DNA from: Telluria antibiotica
GTDB lineage: Bacteria; Pseudomonadota; Gammaproteobacteria; Burkholderiales; Burkholderiaceae_D
Direction of reading: 5' to 3'
Assembly (NCBI RefSeq): GCF_011682055.1
Contig: NZ_JAAQOM010000008.1
Location: 247,591-311,590, forward strand
Length of the DNA stretch: 64,000 bases
The position numbers and the translations under genes were made by a program. The notes under the pieces were generated by a model that saw only the letters and a program-made list of their open reading frames with translations, was not told the DNA's origin and did not search any database. Below, in pieces: positions 25,565 through 34,273 of this stretch (the stretch's first letter is position 1; the number at the start of each line of letters is the position of its first letter).

Positions 25565-26518
25565 ATGTCTGCCGTTCCCAAGCGTTACCGCCTCGTCACC
25601 CGCAGCGATTTCGACGGCCTCGTCTGCGCTGTCCTGCTGAAGCACCTGGACTTGATCGACGAGATCCTGTTCGTCCACCCGAAGGATATGCAGGATGGCA
25701 AGATCGCCATCACCGCGCGCGACATCACGACGAACCTGCCGTACGTCGCCGGCGCGCACCTCGCGTTCGACCATCACTCGTCGGAAACGATCCGCAATAC
25801 CGGGCAGCGCGACAACCACGTCATCGACGCGAAGGCACCGTCCGCCGCGCGCGTCGTGTACGAGCACTACGGCGCGACCCGGTCTGGCGTGACCCGCTCG
25901 TTCCCGGCCGCGTGGCGCGACATGATGGACGCCGTCGACAAGGGTGACGCGGCCCGCTTTACGCGCGAGGAAGTGCTCGATCCGACCGGGTGGAACCTGC
26001 TGAATTTCCTGATGGATGCGCGCACAGGGCTGGGGCGCTTCCACGATTTCCGCATTTCGAACTACCAGCTCATGATGGACTTGATCGATTACTGCCGGAA
26101 CCACTCCATCGACCAGATCATGGCGCTGCCCGACGTGCAGGAACGCACCCGGCTGTACTTCGAGCACAGCGAGTTGTGCAAGGCGCAGATCCGGCGCTGC
26201 GCGCAGAAGCACGGCAACCTCGTCGTCCTCGACCTGCGCGACGAACCCGTGATCTATGCGGGCAACCGCTTCATCATCTACGCGCTGTTCCCCGAGACGA
26301 ACATCTCGATCCACGTGCTGTGGGGCCTCAAGAACCAGAACACGGTGTTCGCGACGGGCAAGTCGATCCTCAACCGCACGTCGAACACGAATATCGGCGC
26401 ACTGATGCTGGAATACGGCGGGGGCGGGCATGAGAATGCGGGCACCTGCCAGGTGTCCAACGACATGGCGGAGGACGTGCTGGGCGCGCTCATCAAGCGC
26501 ATCACGAGCGAGGGCTGA
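25565..26518 (+). CDS. DHH/DHHA1 phosphoesterase
   Basis: A 317-residue member of the DHH family. Metal-ligand motifs are RSDFDGLVCAVLL, ARDI and AFDHHSSE, and the DHHA1 domain ends with the glycine loop GGGGHENAG. Relatives include exopolyphosphatases, NrnA/NrnB nanoRNases and c-di-AMP/pGpG hydrolases. The substrate cannot be fixed from sequence; annotation in relatives is often exopolyphosphatase. The ATG follows GAAAGGGGTTTGCC. It converges, one base apart, with a GGDEF/EAL gene. Confidence 0.83.
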   Translation: MSAVPKRYRLVTRSDFDGLVCAVLLKHLDLIDEILFVHPKDMQDGKIAITARDITTNLPYVAGAHLAFDHHSSETIRNTGQRDNHVIDAKAPSAARVVYEHYGATRSGVTRSFPAAWRDMMDAVDKGDAARFTREEVLDPTGWNLLNFLMDARTGLGRFHDFRISNYQLMMDLIDYCRNHSIDQIMALPDVQERTRLYFEHSELCKAQIRRCAQKHGNLVVLDLRDEPVIYAGNRFIIYALFPETNISIHVLWGLKNQNTVFATGKSILNRTSNTNIGALMLEYGGGGHENAGTCQVSNDMAEDVLGALIKRITSEG

Positions 26519-26519
26519 G

Positions 26520-28913
26520 TCACGCCGGTAATTGTTCTTCCAGCATACGCTGCGCCGCCTCCGCGGCCAGCGGCTCGCTGAACCACGCCCCCTGGAACTG
26601 GTCGCAACCGTTCGATGCGAGGAAGTCCAGCTGGGGCTGCGTCTCGACGGCCTCGGCCACCACGGCCATGTTCAGGTTGTGACCGATGTCGATCAGGCTC
26701 TTGGCCACGCCCTGGCCGCCGTCGTCCAGCGCCCGCACGGTCCCGGACGCCAGCTTGACCTGGCTCGCTGCCAGCTGCTGCAGGAAGCCGAGGTCGCACA
26801 GGCCGGCGCCGAAGTCGTCGACGGACAGGTCGACGCCCAGCGTGCGTAGCTGGCCGGCCAATTCCTGCCCGAGCGATGGATTGCGGATCAGGCCGTCGAT
26901 GCGCAGGTCGAGCTGGAGGCTGCGCGGCGGCAGCCGGTAGCGCGTGAGGCGGTCGGCCAGGCAGGCGAGGAAGCCTGGCTGGGTGTATTCGCGGTGCGAT
27001 ACGTTGACGGTGACAGGCACGTTGCCGAAGCCCGCCGCGCGCAACTGGGCGGCGAACGCGCAAGCATGGTCGAGCACGCGCTGGCCGATCGGGACGATCA
27101 CGCCGCTTTCCTCGGCCTCCGCGAGGAAGCGGGCCGGGACCAGCACGCCCTGTTCGGGATGACGCCAGCGCAACAGGGCCTCGAAGCCGGCGACGCGGTT
27201 GTCGCGGAACGTGACGCGGGGCTGGTACAGCAGGAACAATTCGTCCCGGTCGAGCGCGTCGCGCAGCGCCAGTTCGATGCGGTGCTTGGCTTCCGTCGTC
27301 GACTTCATGTCGGCCGAGAAGAAGTGCACGTCGTTGCGGCCGCTGCCCTTGCCGTGGTACATCGCGAGATCGGCCGCGCGCACGAGCTCCGCCGCCGTGG
27401 CGCCGTCGTGCGGATACAGCGACACGCCGACGCTGGCGCCGACGGGAATTTCGCGGCTGTTGAACGCGACGGGAATCGCGAAGCTCTCGCGCAGGCGCTC
27501 CACCATGCGCAACGTGAAGCGCAGCGACGGCTGGTTGGCCAGGACGAGCACGAATTCGTCGCCGGACATGCGCGCCACCGTGTCGCTGTCGCGCACGGAT
27601 GCCTGCAGGCGGCGCGCGACGACCTTCAGCACGACGTCGCCCGCTTCGTGGCCGAAGGTGTCGTTGATGGTCTTGAAGTTGTCGAGGTCGATGAGCACGG
27701 TGGCCACGAGGGCCTTGTGGCGCTGCGCGAGGTGCAGCGCCTGCTCGAGCCGGTCCCACAGGAGATTGCGGTTGGCCAGGCCCGTCAGCGGGTCGTGGTT
27801 GACCTCGTGTTCCAGGTGCGCCGTGCGCAGCTTGGTGGCCGTGACGTCGGTGATGACGCCGATGTAGTGCGTGACGTTGCCGTGCTCGTCCTGCACGGGT
27901 GTGATGGCGAGGTCGTTCCAGAACAGTTCGCCGTTCTTGCGCAGGTTGCGCAGCACGACACTGCAGCCCATGCGCGCGGCGACCGCTTCCCGCAGCTGCG
28001 CCCGTTCGACGAGGTCCATGCCGGGTGCGGCCATGAAGCCCGGTTCCTTGCCGAGCACTTCTTCTTCCGCATAGCCCGTGATGCGCTCGAAGGCCGGATT
28101 CACGTATTCGATGACGCTGTGCTCGAGCTCCAGCCGGGCGATGACGATGCCGTTGCTTGCGGCGTGCAGCGCGCGCTCGCGCAGGCGCAGCCGCTGCTCG
28201 CTGTCGCGCCGGTCGCTGATGTCGACGCCCATGCCGAACAGGTACTCGCCGCCGTCGCAGCGCAGCCGCGTGCCGCACAACAGCATGGGGATCTCGCGCC
28301 CGCTGCGCGAGACGTAGTCCACTTCGAGCCGCGTTTCCTGGCCGCGCGAGAAGATGTCGTCCATCGCCGCGGCGACGGCCGGGCGCGCGTCCAGCTCAAT
28401 CAGGTCGAGCGCGCGGGTGGCGCCCAGCTCGTCGGGCGTCAGTTCCGTGACCCGCTCCAGGTTGCGGTTCCACAGCACGAACCGCCCGTCGCGGTTGATC
28501 GCGTAGAACGTGCCGGGCAGCATGTCGACGATCGCCGCCAGCGGCGTGCGCGCCACGCGCTCGGCTTCCGTCCCGCCGCGGTCGCGCCCGGTGGCGACGG
28601 CGACGGCGCAGCCGTGTTGCGTGCCGTCGGCGTCGAGCAGGGGCGCGAGGGTCAGCGTGCCTTCGCGCACGCGCCCGCCCGCGCAATGGAGGTCGACGTG
28701 CAGCTCGGCCCCGTCGGGTCGGCAGGTGAGGGCACCCCAGCCGGCGCCCCAGACGTCGCGTCCGGCCGGCGTGAACAAGGTCGTGACGGGACGGCCAAGG
28801 ATCTGTTCCGCCGACATGGCGAACAGGGCCGCGCAAGGCTCGTTCCAGGCCCGGACGGTGCCGGTCTCGTCCGTGAGAAAAATGCAGCGGCTCGGCGGTT
28901 CGGAATCGGACAT
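26520..28913 (-). CDS. PAS-GGDEF-EAL protein with degenerate EAL domain
   Basis: 797 residues: three PAS-like modules (about 1-360; YINRDGRF-like, then FERITGYAEEEVLGKEPGFM), a GGDEF domain from DPLTGLANR, and an EAL domain. The cyclase motif is SGDEF with an intact RDSD I-site upstream; SGDEF variants can be active. In the EAL part the first motif (EALLRW) and DDFG remain, but the ELTE motif reads DLRID, KxD reads KLAS and EGVE reads EAVE. Loss of these metal and catalytic positions makes phosphodiesterase activity unlikely; a binding or regulatory role is possible. The start follows AGGAGCGCAGC. No membrane helices. Confidence 0.9.
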   Translation of the reverse strand: MSDSEPPSRCIFLTDETGTVRAWNEPCAALFAMSAEQILGRPVTTLFTPAGRDVWGAGWGALTCRPDGAELHVDLHCAGGRVREGTLTLAPLLDADGTQHGCAVAVATGRDRGGTEAERVARTPLAAIVDMLPGTFYAINRDGRFVLWNRNLERVTELTPDELGATRALDLIELDARPAVAAAMDDIFSRGQETRLEVDYVSRSGREIPMLLCGTRLRCDGGEYLFGMGVDISDRRDSEQRLRLRERALHAASNGIVIARLELEHSVIEYVNPAFERITGYAEEEVLGKEPGFMAAPGMDLVERAQLREAVAARMGCSVVLRNLRKNGELFWNDLAITPVQDEHGNVTHYIGVITDVTATKLRTAHLEHEVNHDPLTGLANRNLLWDRLEQALHLAQRHKALVATVLIDLDNFKTINDTFGHEAGDVVLKVVARRLQASVRDSDTVARMSGDEFVLVLANQPSLRFTLRMVERLRESFAIPVAFNSREIPVGASVGVSLYPHDGATAAELVRAADLAMYHGKGSGRNDVHFFSADMKSTTEAKHRIELALRDALDRDELFLLYQPRVTFRDNRVAGFEALLRWRHPEQGVLVPARFLAEAEESGVIVPIGQRVLDHACAFAAQLRAAGFGNVPVTVNVSHREYTQPGFLACLADRLTRYRLPPRSLQLDLRIDGLIRNPSLGQELAGQLRTLGVDLSVDDFGAGLCDLGFLQQLAASQVKLASGTVRALDDGGQGVAKSLIDIGHNLNMAVVAEAVETQPQLDFLASNGCDQFQGAWFSEPLAAEAAQRMLEEQLPA

Positions 28914-29051
28914 GCTGCGCTCCTGCTTTCGCGGTCGACACGTATTGGACCGGCGAGCGTGGCTTCCGTTCCGCATGTCATACCGAAACGACAGCGCGAA
29001 ACGAAAACGGCGCGCCGAAGCACGCCGTATGGAGACGAAGCCGTTGGCCCG

Positions 29052-30317
29052 TCAGGCCGCCGCCTCCTGGCGCGGCGGGAGTGCGACCTGGTTGTTCACG
29101 CTGAACTGGTAATCCTTGAACACATGTTCGGCGGACAGGATCTGGTAAGTCCCGTCGGACAGCTTGTGCGTCGTGTCCTTCAGGCGGTACGTCGTCGAGC
29201 CGCACGTCCAGCAATTGAAATTGCGCATGTGCGTGCACAGACACGTCTTGTCGAATACTTGAATGTTCTTCTGGCCCGGGTTCGCCTGCACCTCGCGGTT
29301 GTACGAGTTGATGTAGGCGCAGTTGCCCGTCGCGTCCAGCAGGTAGCCGTACGATTCGCAGCCGGGACGGATGCCGGAGCCGATCGCGGGCGTCTGCTTC
29401 AGCATCCGCATCGGATAGCCCGTCGGCGACACGCCGTTGACGATGATGTCCTCTTCGCTGGCGCGGAAGTATTCCTGCTTGACGGCATCCGGCAGGCCAC
29501 ATTCGTGCGTCACCGTGAAGCGGGTCGCCACCTGCACGCCGCCCGCGCCTTTTTCCAGGAAGCCCACGGCATCGCTGCCCGTGAAGATGCCGCCCGCGGC
29601 GATCAGCGGGATGTCGAGCTGCTCGGCCTTCAGGTACGCATGGATCTCGTCCATGATCGTGTGCAGGTCGTAGTCCTTCCAGTCTTCCATGCCGAAGCCC
29701 AGGTGGCCGCCGGCCAGCGGGCCTTCGACGATCACGTAGTCGGGGTTGCGGTTCAGGCGCGAAACCTTGCGCAGGAACAGTTGCAGCGCGCGCACGGACG
29801 ACACGATGATGCCCAGCTTGGCCTCACGGAAGCGGGGATGGTCCTTGATGAGTTCGAACGAGCCCAGGTGCAGGCCGGCCGACATCGTGATGCCGTCGAT
29901 GCCCGCGTCCAGCGCCGCCGACAGACGGGTGCGCAGCGTTTCCTTCGGCGCATTCATCGTCAGCTTTTCCATGCAGTTCACGAAGATCAGGCCATCGCCT
30001 TTCTTCGCCGCCATCGTCGCGCCCACGTGCAGGCGCGTCGCCTCGGCCAGCCGCTCGAGGTCGAACTGGACGACGGACTTGTCCATGTTGTTGATGTTGA
30101 ACTTGTAGAGCTTGGTCTTTTCCTTGACGAAGCTGGTGTCGAACTTGCGGTCCGACACGTCCGGCACCATCGCGTCGGAAATGTGCCCGATGCCGCCCAG
30201 CCGGGCCGCTTCCAGTGCCAGTTCCGACGTGGAAATGTCCACACCCATTCCGCCGATCATGATGGGCACGTATTCCTTGTGACCCAAACGCAAGCGGAAA
30301 TCATCAACACGTTTCAT
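29052..30317 (-). CDS. Nitronate monooxygenase-like flavoprotein
   Basis: A 421-residue TIM-barrel enzyme of the 2-nitropropane dioxygenase family. It shows [12 protein letters not shown] near the N-terminus, [12 protein letters not shown] and [28 protein letters not shown] (phosphate-binding glycine loop for FMN; shown here only as [10 protein letters not shown] and GGVQVATRF). The C-terminal 80 residues are an extension holding clustered cysteines ([14 protein letters not shown]), which suggests a bound metal or iron-sulfur cluster. The natural substrate is unknown. Start at 30317; a short GC-rich leader precedes it. Confidence 0.82.
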   Translation of the reverse strand: MKRVDDFRLRLGHKEYVPIMIGGMGVDISTSELALEAARLGGIGHISDAMVPDVSDRKFDTSFVKEKTKLYKFNINNMDKSVVQFDLERLAEATRLHVGATMAAKKGDGLIFVNCMEKLTMNAPKETLRTRLSAALDAGIDGITMSAGLHLGSFELIKDHPRFREAKLGIIVSSVRALQLFLRKVSRLNRNPDYVIVEGPLAGGHLGFGMEDWKDYDLHTIMDEIHAYLKAEQLDIPLIAAGGIFTGSDAVGFLEKGAGGVQVATRFTVTHECGLPDAVKQEYFRASEEDIIVNGVSPTGYPMRMLKQTPAIGSGIRPGCESYGYLLDATGNCAYINSYNREVQANPGQKNIQVFDKTCLCTHMRNFNCWTCGSTTYRLKDTTHKLSDGTYQILSAEHVFKDYQFSVNNQVALPPRQEAAA

Positions 30318-30448
30318 TGTTATCCTTAACTACCGGGGGCACGCCCCTGGACGATCTTGTTCTCTCTCTGTCGTGCGACCCCGCCGGTTGGCCGGCGTGT
30401 CTGCGCCCCCGCATTTTACCGCAGGCGGGGACGCACCGAGAGCACCAT

Positions 30449-30470
30449 TTGCCGCACGGTCGTGCGGCAA
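30449..30470. other. Perfect stem-loop
   Basis: Arms TTGCCGCAC and GTGCGGCAA with a 4-base loop, 20 bases beyond the yajQ stop. No T-run follows on either strand, so it may be an attenuated terminator or a 3' processing signal. Confidence 0.5.
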
Positions 30471-30489
30471 CGCGACAGTGGCCGCGGGC

Positions 30490-30975
30490 TCAGTCGCGGA
30501 AGTTGTTGAATTCCAGCGGCAGGTCCTTGACGTCCTTGCGCAGCAGCGCGATGGCTTCCTGCAGGGTGTCGCGGTCCTTGCCGGTCACGCGCACGGTTTC
30601 GCCCTGGATCGACGCCTGCACCTTCATCTTGCTTTCCTTGATGAGCTTGGTGATCTTCTTCGCGTCTTCCGTCTCGATGCCGTTGCGCACCTTGAGCACC
30701 TGCTTGACCTTGTCGCCGCCGATCTTCTCGATCTTGCCCTCGTCGAGGAAGCGCACGTCGACCTTACGCTTGGTCATCTTGTTCAACAGCACGTCACGCA
30801 CCTGGCCGAGCTGGAAGTCGGAATCGCCGAAGACGGTGATCTCGCGTTCCTTCTGCTCGACCTTGGCCGAGCTGCCCTTGAAGTCGAAGCGGGTGCCGAT
30901 TTCCTTGTTGGATTGCTCGACGGCGTTCTTGACTTCGACCATGTCTGCTTCGCAGACCACATCAAACGATGGCAT
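30490..30975 (-). CDS. yajQ: YajQ-family nucleotide-binding protein
   Basis: A 161-residue protein beginning [19 protein letters not shown], with the YajQ landmarks [21 protein letters not shown] and [15 protein letters not shown]. YajQ-family proteins bind nucleotides; the Xanthomonas member is a cyclic-di-GMP receptor, which would fit the signalling genes nearby, but this is inference. The start at 30975 fits the conserved N-terminus; the open frame upstream has no homology. Read away from murB. Confidence 0.93.
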   Translation of the reverse strand: MPSFDVVCEADMVEVKNAVEQSNKEIGTRFDFKGSSAKVEQKEREITVFGDSDFQLGQVRDVLLNKMTKRKVDVRFLDEGKIEKIGGDKVKQVLKVRNGIETEDAKKITKLIKESKMKVQASIQGETVRVTGKDRDTLQEAIALLRKDVKDLPLEFNNFRD

Positions 30976-31166
30976 TTTCTTTTTCCTTTGTCTTGCACGG
31001 TAGTGAATGCCGATATTGTAACGGAGGGCACGTCGAAAAACCTGCTGCGCGTTGCACTGCAGTCCTGCGATGCTCACTGTACGTCTCGTACAGTTGCGCT
31101 TCTCGAACTGCATTGCGGCCGCTCGCGACGGTTTTTCGAGATGCCCCCCAACAACGCGCCGCCCAC

Positions 31167-31172
31167 TATAAT
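31167..31172 (+). promoter_or_regulatory. Perfect -10 hexamer for murB
   Basis: TATAAT, overlapping a possible ATG at 31171. If this is the -10 box, transcription starts near 31179 and translation should begin at the ATG at 31198 rather than 31171. No good -35 hexamer was seen. Confidence 0.5.
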
Positions 31173-31197
31173 GCGCCAAACACTACCCGTCCCAGCC

Positions 31198-32229
31198 ATG
31201 CCCGCCGACCTGCCTCTTTCACACGACGTTCCCCTCGATACTTTCAACACGTTCCGCATTCCCGCGCGCGCGCGGCGCTACGTGCGCGTGACGGAACCGG
31301 GCCACCTGGCCGCCGTCGCGACCGACCCCGCGCTGGCGCCGCTGCCGCGGCTCGTGCTGGGCGGCGGCAGCAACCTCCTGATCGCGCACGACGACGTGGA
31401 AGCGCTCGTGCTGCACATGGCGCTGGCCGGCAAGGAGATCGTCGGCACGACGGACGACGCCGTCCTCGTGCGCGCACGCGCGGGCGAGAACTGGCATGCG
31501 TTCGTCGAATGGACCCTGGCGCAAGGCCTCGGCGGCCTGGAGAGCATGGCGCTGATCCCGGGCACGGTGGGCGCGTCGCCGATCCAGAACATCGGCGCGT
31601 ACGGGGCCGAGGTGAAGGATCGTTTTCATTCGCTGACCGTATTCGATTTCGCCGACGGCACCACGCGCACGATGGATGCAGGCGCCTGCCGTTTCGGCTA
31701 CCGCGACAGCGTGTTCAAGCACGCGGAGGGCGCTTCGCTCGTCGTGCTGGACGTGACGTTCGCGCTGCCGCGTGCGTGGACGCCGAACCTGCGCTACGCG
31801 GAACTGGCGCAGGCGCTCGCGGCGCAGGGCAGCGCCACGCCGACCCCGCGCCAGGTGGCGGACGCCGTGATCGCGATCCGCCGGCGCAAGCTGCCCGATC
31901 CCGCCGAGATCGGCAACGCGGGCAGCTTCTTCAAGAATCCCGTCGTGCCGCGCGAACAGTGCGTGCGCCTGCTGGAAACGTGGCCCGACCTCGTGCACCA
32001 CGCCCAGCCGGACGGCAGCGAAAAGCTCGCGGCCGGCTGGCTGATCGACCGCTGCGGCTGGAAAGGAAGGCACCTCGGCCGCGCCGGTGTGTATCCGAAG
32101 CAGGCGCTCGTGCTGGTCAACAACGGCGGCGCGACCGGCGCCGAGATCCTGGCGCTGGCGCGCGCCATCCAGGACGACGTCGAGGCTCGCTTCGGCGTGC
32201 GGCTGGAGCCGGAACCCGTGCTGGTGTGA
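31198..32229 (+). CDS. murB: UDP-N-acetylenolpyruvoylglucosamine reductase
   Basis: A 343-residue FAD enzyme of type I MurB, which completes UDP-MurNAc in peptidoglycan synthesis. Landmarks are [39 protein letters not shown] (FAD site, shown as [17 protein letters not shown]) and [10 protein letters not shown] (catalytic Ser region). I chose the ATG at 31198 because of the TATAAT just upstream and because the resulting length matches E. coli MurB (342). The alternative ATG at 31171 would add nine residues. Its stop is one base from the convergent wspR stop. Confidence 0.95.
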   Translation: MPADLPLSHDVPLDTFNTFRIPARARRYVRVTEPGHLAAVATDPALAPLPRLVLGGGSNLLIAHDDVEALVLHMALAGKEIVGTTDDAVLVRARAGENWHAFVEWTLAQGLGGLESMALIPGTVGASPIQNIGAYGAEVKDRFHSLTVFDFADGTTRTMDAGACRFGYRDSVFKHAEGASLVVLDVTFALPRAWTPNLRYAELAQALAAQGSATPTPRQVADAVIAIRRRKLPDPAEIGNAGSFFKNPVVPREQCVRLLETWPDLVHHAQPDGSEKLAAGWLIDRCGWKGRHLGRAGVYPKQALVLVNNGGATGAEILALARAIQDDVEARFGVRLEPEPVLV

Positions 32230-32230
32230 C

Positions 32231-33238
32231 TCAGGTGTCCGGGCTGACGCGGTCGCGGCCGCCACGCTTGGCCGCGTACAGCGCGGCGTCGGCGCGGGCG
32301 ACGAGCACGTCGCCGGGGGCGTCTCCGCCCGGCACCATGCAGGCCACGCCCAGCGACATCGTGACAATGCCGGACTGCGCCCCCGGATGCGGCAGCGCCA
32401 GCTGCGCGAGGCCGGCGCGGCACGCTTCGGCCACGCGCACGGCGCCCGCGAGGTCGGTGTCCGGCAACAGCAGCGCGAATTCCTCGCCGCCGTAGCGGGC
32501 CGCGAGGTCGGCCGGGCGCTTCAGCTGGCCCGTCAGCACGGCGGCTGTCTTCTTGAGGCACAGGTCGCCGGCCGGGTGGCCGAGACCGTCGTTGTACAGC
32601 TTGAAATGGTCGACGTCGCACAGCAGCAGCGCGAGCGGCGACCCGTTGCGCCGGCCCCGCTGCCATTCCGCCTGCAGCGCTTCGTCGAAGCGGCGGCGGT
32701 TGGCGATGCCCGTCAGCCCGTCCAGCGCGGCCAGCCGGCGCAATTCCTCGTTGGCCCGCGCCAGTTCGTCCTGGCTCGCGCGCAGCTCGCGCCAGGCGGC
32801 ATCGCGCTGCAGGCGGCTGATGTAGGCGTCCGACTGATGGCGGATGCGCGCCACCAGTTCCAGTTCGTCCGGCAGCTTGACGAGGTAGTCGTGCGCGCCG
32901 ATGGCGAACGCATGCGCCTTCAGCTTCGCTTCTTCCTTGGTCGACAAGACGATCACGGGCACGTCGCGCAAGACCTCGTCTTCCATGTAGGAACGGATCA
33001 GGCCGAAGCCGTCGCCGCCCTGCATGACGAGGTCCTGCAGGATCACCGTCGGCCGCAGGCGCAGGGCGGCCGCGCGCGCGGCACGCGGGTCGGTGACGTA
33101 GTGGAATTCGATGTCGGGATAGCCGGCCAGCATGCGGCGGACGGCTTCGACGATGATGAGCTGGTCGTCGACCAGCAGGACGCGCATCGTGTCGTCGGCG
33201 TCCCGTGCGACGGCGGGGATCTGGCTGGCTGCGGACAT
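32231..33238 (-). CDS. wspR: WspR diguanylate cyclase response regulator
   Basis: 335 residues: a receiver domain with phosphoacceptor Asp69 in VILQDLVM, a helical linker, and a GGDEF domain (DGLTGIANRRR, DVDHFK) ending in an active-looking GGEEF. The RPAD I-site lies five residues before GGEEF. In Pseudomonas, phosphorylated WspR clusters and makes cyclic-di-GMP in response to surface contact; this is the output of the upstream Wsp genes. It is 45 bases after wspF, the only sizeable gap in the operon apart from the start. Confidence 0.94.
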   Translation of the reverse strand: MSAASQIPAVARDADDTMRVLLVDDQLIIVEAVRRMLAGYPDIEFHYVTDPRAARAAALRLRPTVILQDLVMQGGDGFGLIRSYMEDEVLRDVPVIVLSTKEEAKLKAHAFAIGAHDYLVKLPDELELVARIRHQSDAYISRLQRDAAWRELRASQDELARANEELRRLAALDGLTGIANRRRFDEALQAEWQRGRRNGSPLALLLCDVDHFKLYNDGLGHPAGDLCLKKTAAVLTGQLKRPADLAARYGGEEFALLLPDTDLAGAVRVAEACRAGLAQLALPHPGAQSGIVTMSLGVACMVPGGDAPGDVLVARADAALYAAKRGGRDRVSPDT

Positions 33239-33283
33239 CGGATTGGAGCGTTGGCGGAAGGCATGGCGATGAAGGTCGTCATT

Positions 33284-34273
33284 CTACCGCAAGGCGTCCG
33301 CGATATTATCAATGGGTAAAATCTTCTCGGCCGCGCCCAGTTCCGCCGCCGCGCGCGGCATGCCGTACACGGCGCTGCTGGCCTCGTCCTGGGCGATCGT
33401 GGCGTGCCCCGCGCCGCGCATGGCGAGCAGCCCGGCCGCGCCGTCGCGGCCCATGCCCGTCAGGAGGATGCCGGTGGCGGCGCGTTCCCAGTGCCGGGCC
33501 ACCGAGTGGAAGAATATGTCGATCGACGGCCGGTACACCTCGTCGCGGGGATGCGCATCGTAGACGAGCCGGTGGCGCGGGGTGAGGCGCAGGTGGTCGT
33601 CGCTGGCGGCCACCTGCACGATGCCGCCCTCGACCGCGTCGCCGCTGGCGATCGTCCGCACGGGCACGCCGGCCTGTTCGTTCAGCCAGCGCGCCAGCTG
33701 GACGGCGAACGCGGGGTCGATGTGCTGGACGACGACGGCCGCCGTGTCGGGCGGCGGCCGCCAGCGCGCGAACAGCCGCGCCAGCGCGTTGGGACCGCCG
33801 GTGGACGCGCCGATCGCGACGAGGCGCGCGACGCCGGACCCGTTGCCGGCCGGCGCACCCGGCGCGGCGGCGGGGGCGGCGGGTGTCGCCGCGATCAGCT
33901 TGGCGATCGTGCGGATCTTGTCGAGCAGCGCGGCCTCGCCACCCGGTTGCCCGAGCAGCACGGGCGTCGCCGTCACGTCGAGGGCGCCGGCGCCGAGCGC
34001 GCGGAACACCTGCCCGACGTTGTCCTGCGGCGCCGCGGTGACGACGAGGATTGCGCACGGCGCCTCGCGCATGATGCGGCGCGTGGCCTCGACGCCGTCC
34101 ATCACGGGCATGGCGAGGTCCATCAGCACGAGGTCGGGCGGCAGGTCGCGGCACAGGCGCACGGCGTCGGCGCCCGTGCGCGCCGTCCACGCGACCTGGT
34201 GCTCGCTGCCGGCCAGCGCGCGCCGCAGCGCCTCGGAGGCGGTCGGACTGTCGTTGGCGATGCCGATTCTCAT
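33284..34273 (-). CDS. wspF: WspF methylesterase
   Basis: A 329-residue CheB-type protein. Receiver domain with Asp52 (VLMDLAMPVMDG), then the methylesterase domain with catalytic Ser in IGASTGGPN, His in VVVQHID and Asp in GMGRDGAAG. WspF demethylates WspA to reset the receptor; its loss in Pseudomonas locks the pathway on and gives wrinkly colonies. All catalytic residues are intact here. The ATG overlaps the wspE stop (ATGA). Confidence 0.95.
   Translation of the reverse strand: MRIGIANDSPTASEALRRALAGSEHQVAWTARTGADAVRLCRDLPPDLVLMDLAMPVMDGVEATRRIMREAPCAILVVTAAPQDNVGQVFRALGAGALDVTATPVLLGQPGGEAALLDKIRTIAKLIAATPAAPAAAPGAPAGNGSGVARLVAIGASTGGPNALARLFARWRPPPDTAAVVVQHIDPAFAVQLARWLNEQAGVPVRTIASGDAVEGGIVQVAASDDHLRLTPRHRLVYDAHPRDEVYRPSIDIFFHSVARHWERAATGILLTGMGRDGAAGLLAMRGAGHATIAQDEASSAVYGMPRAAAELGAAEKILPIDNIADALR

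Noticed and set aside
31171..31197. Upstream ATG as the murB start
   Set aside because: It overlaps a perfect TATAAT, and using it would make MurB longer than usual. It was not fully excluded.
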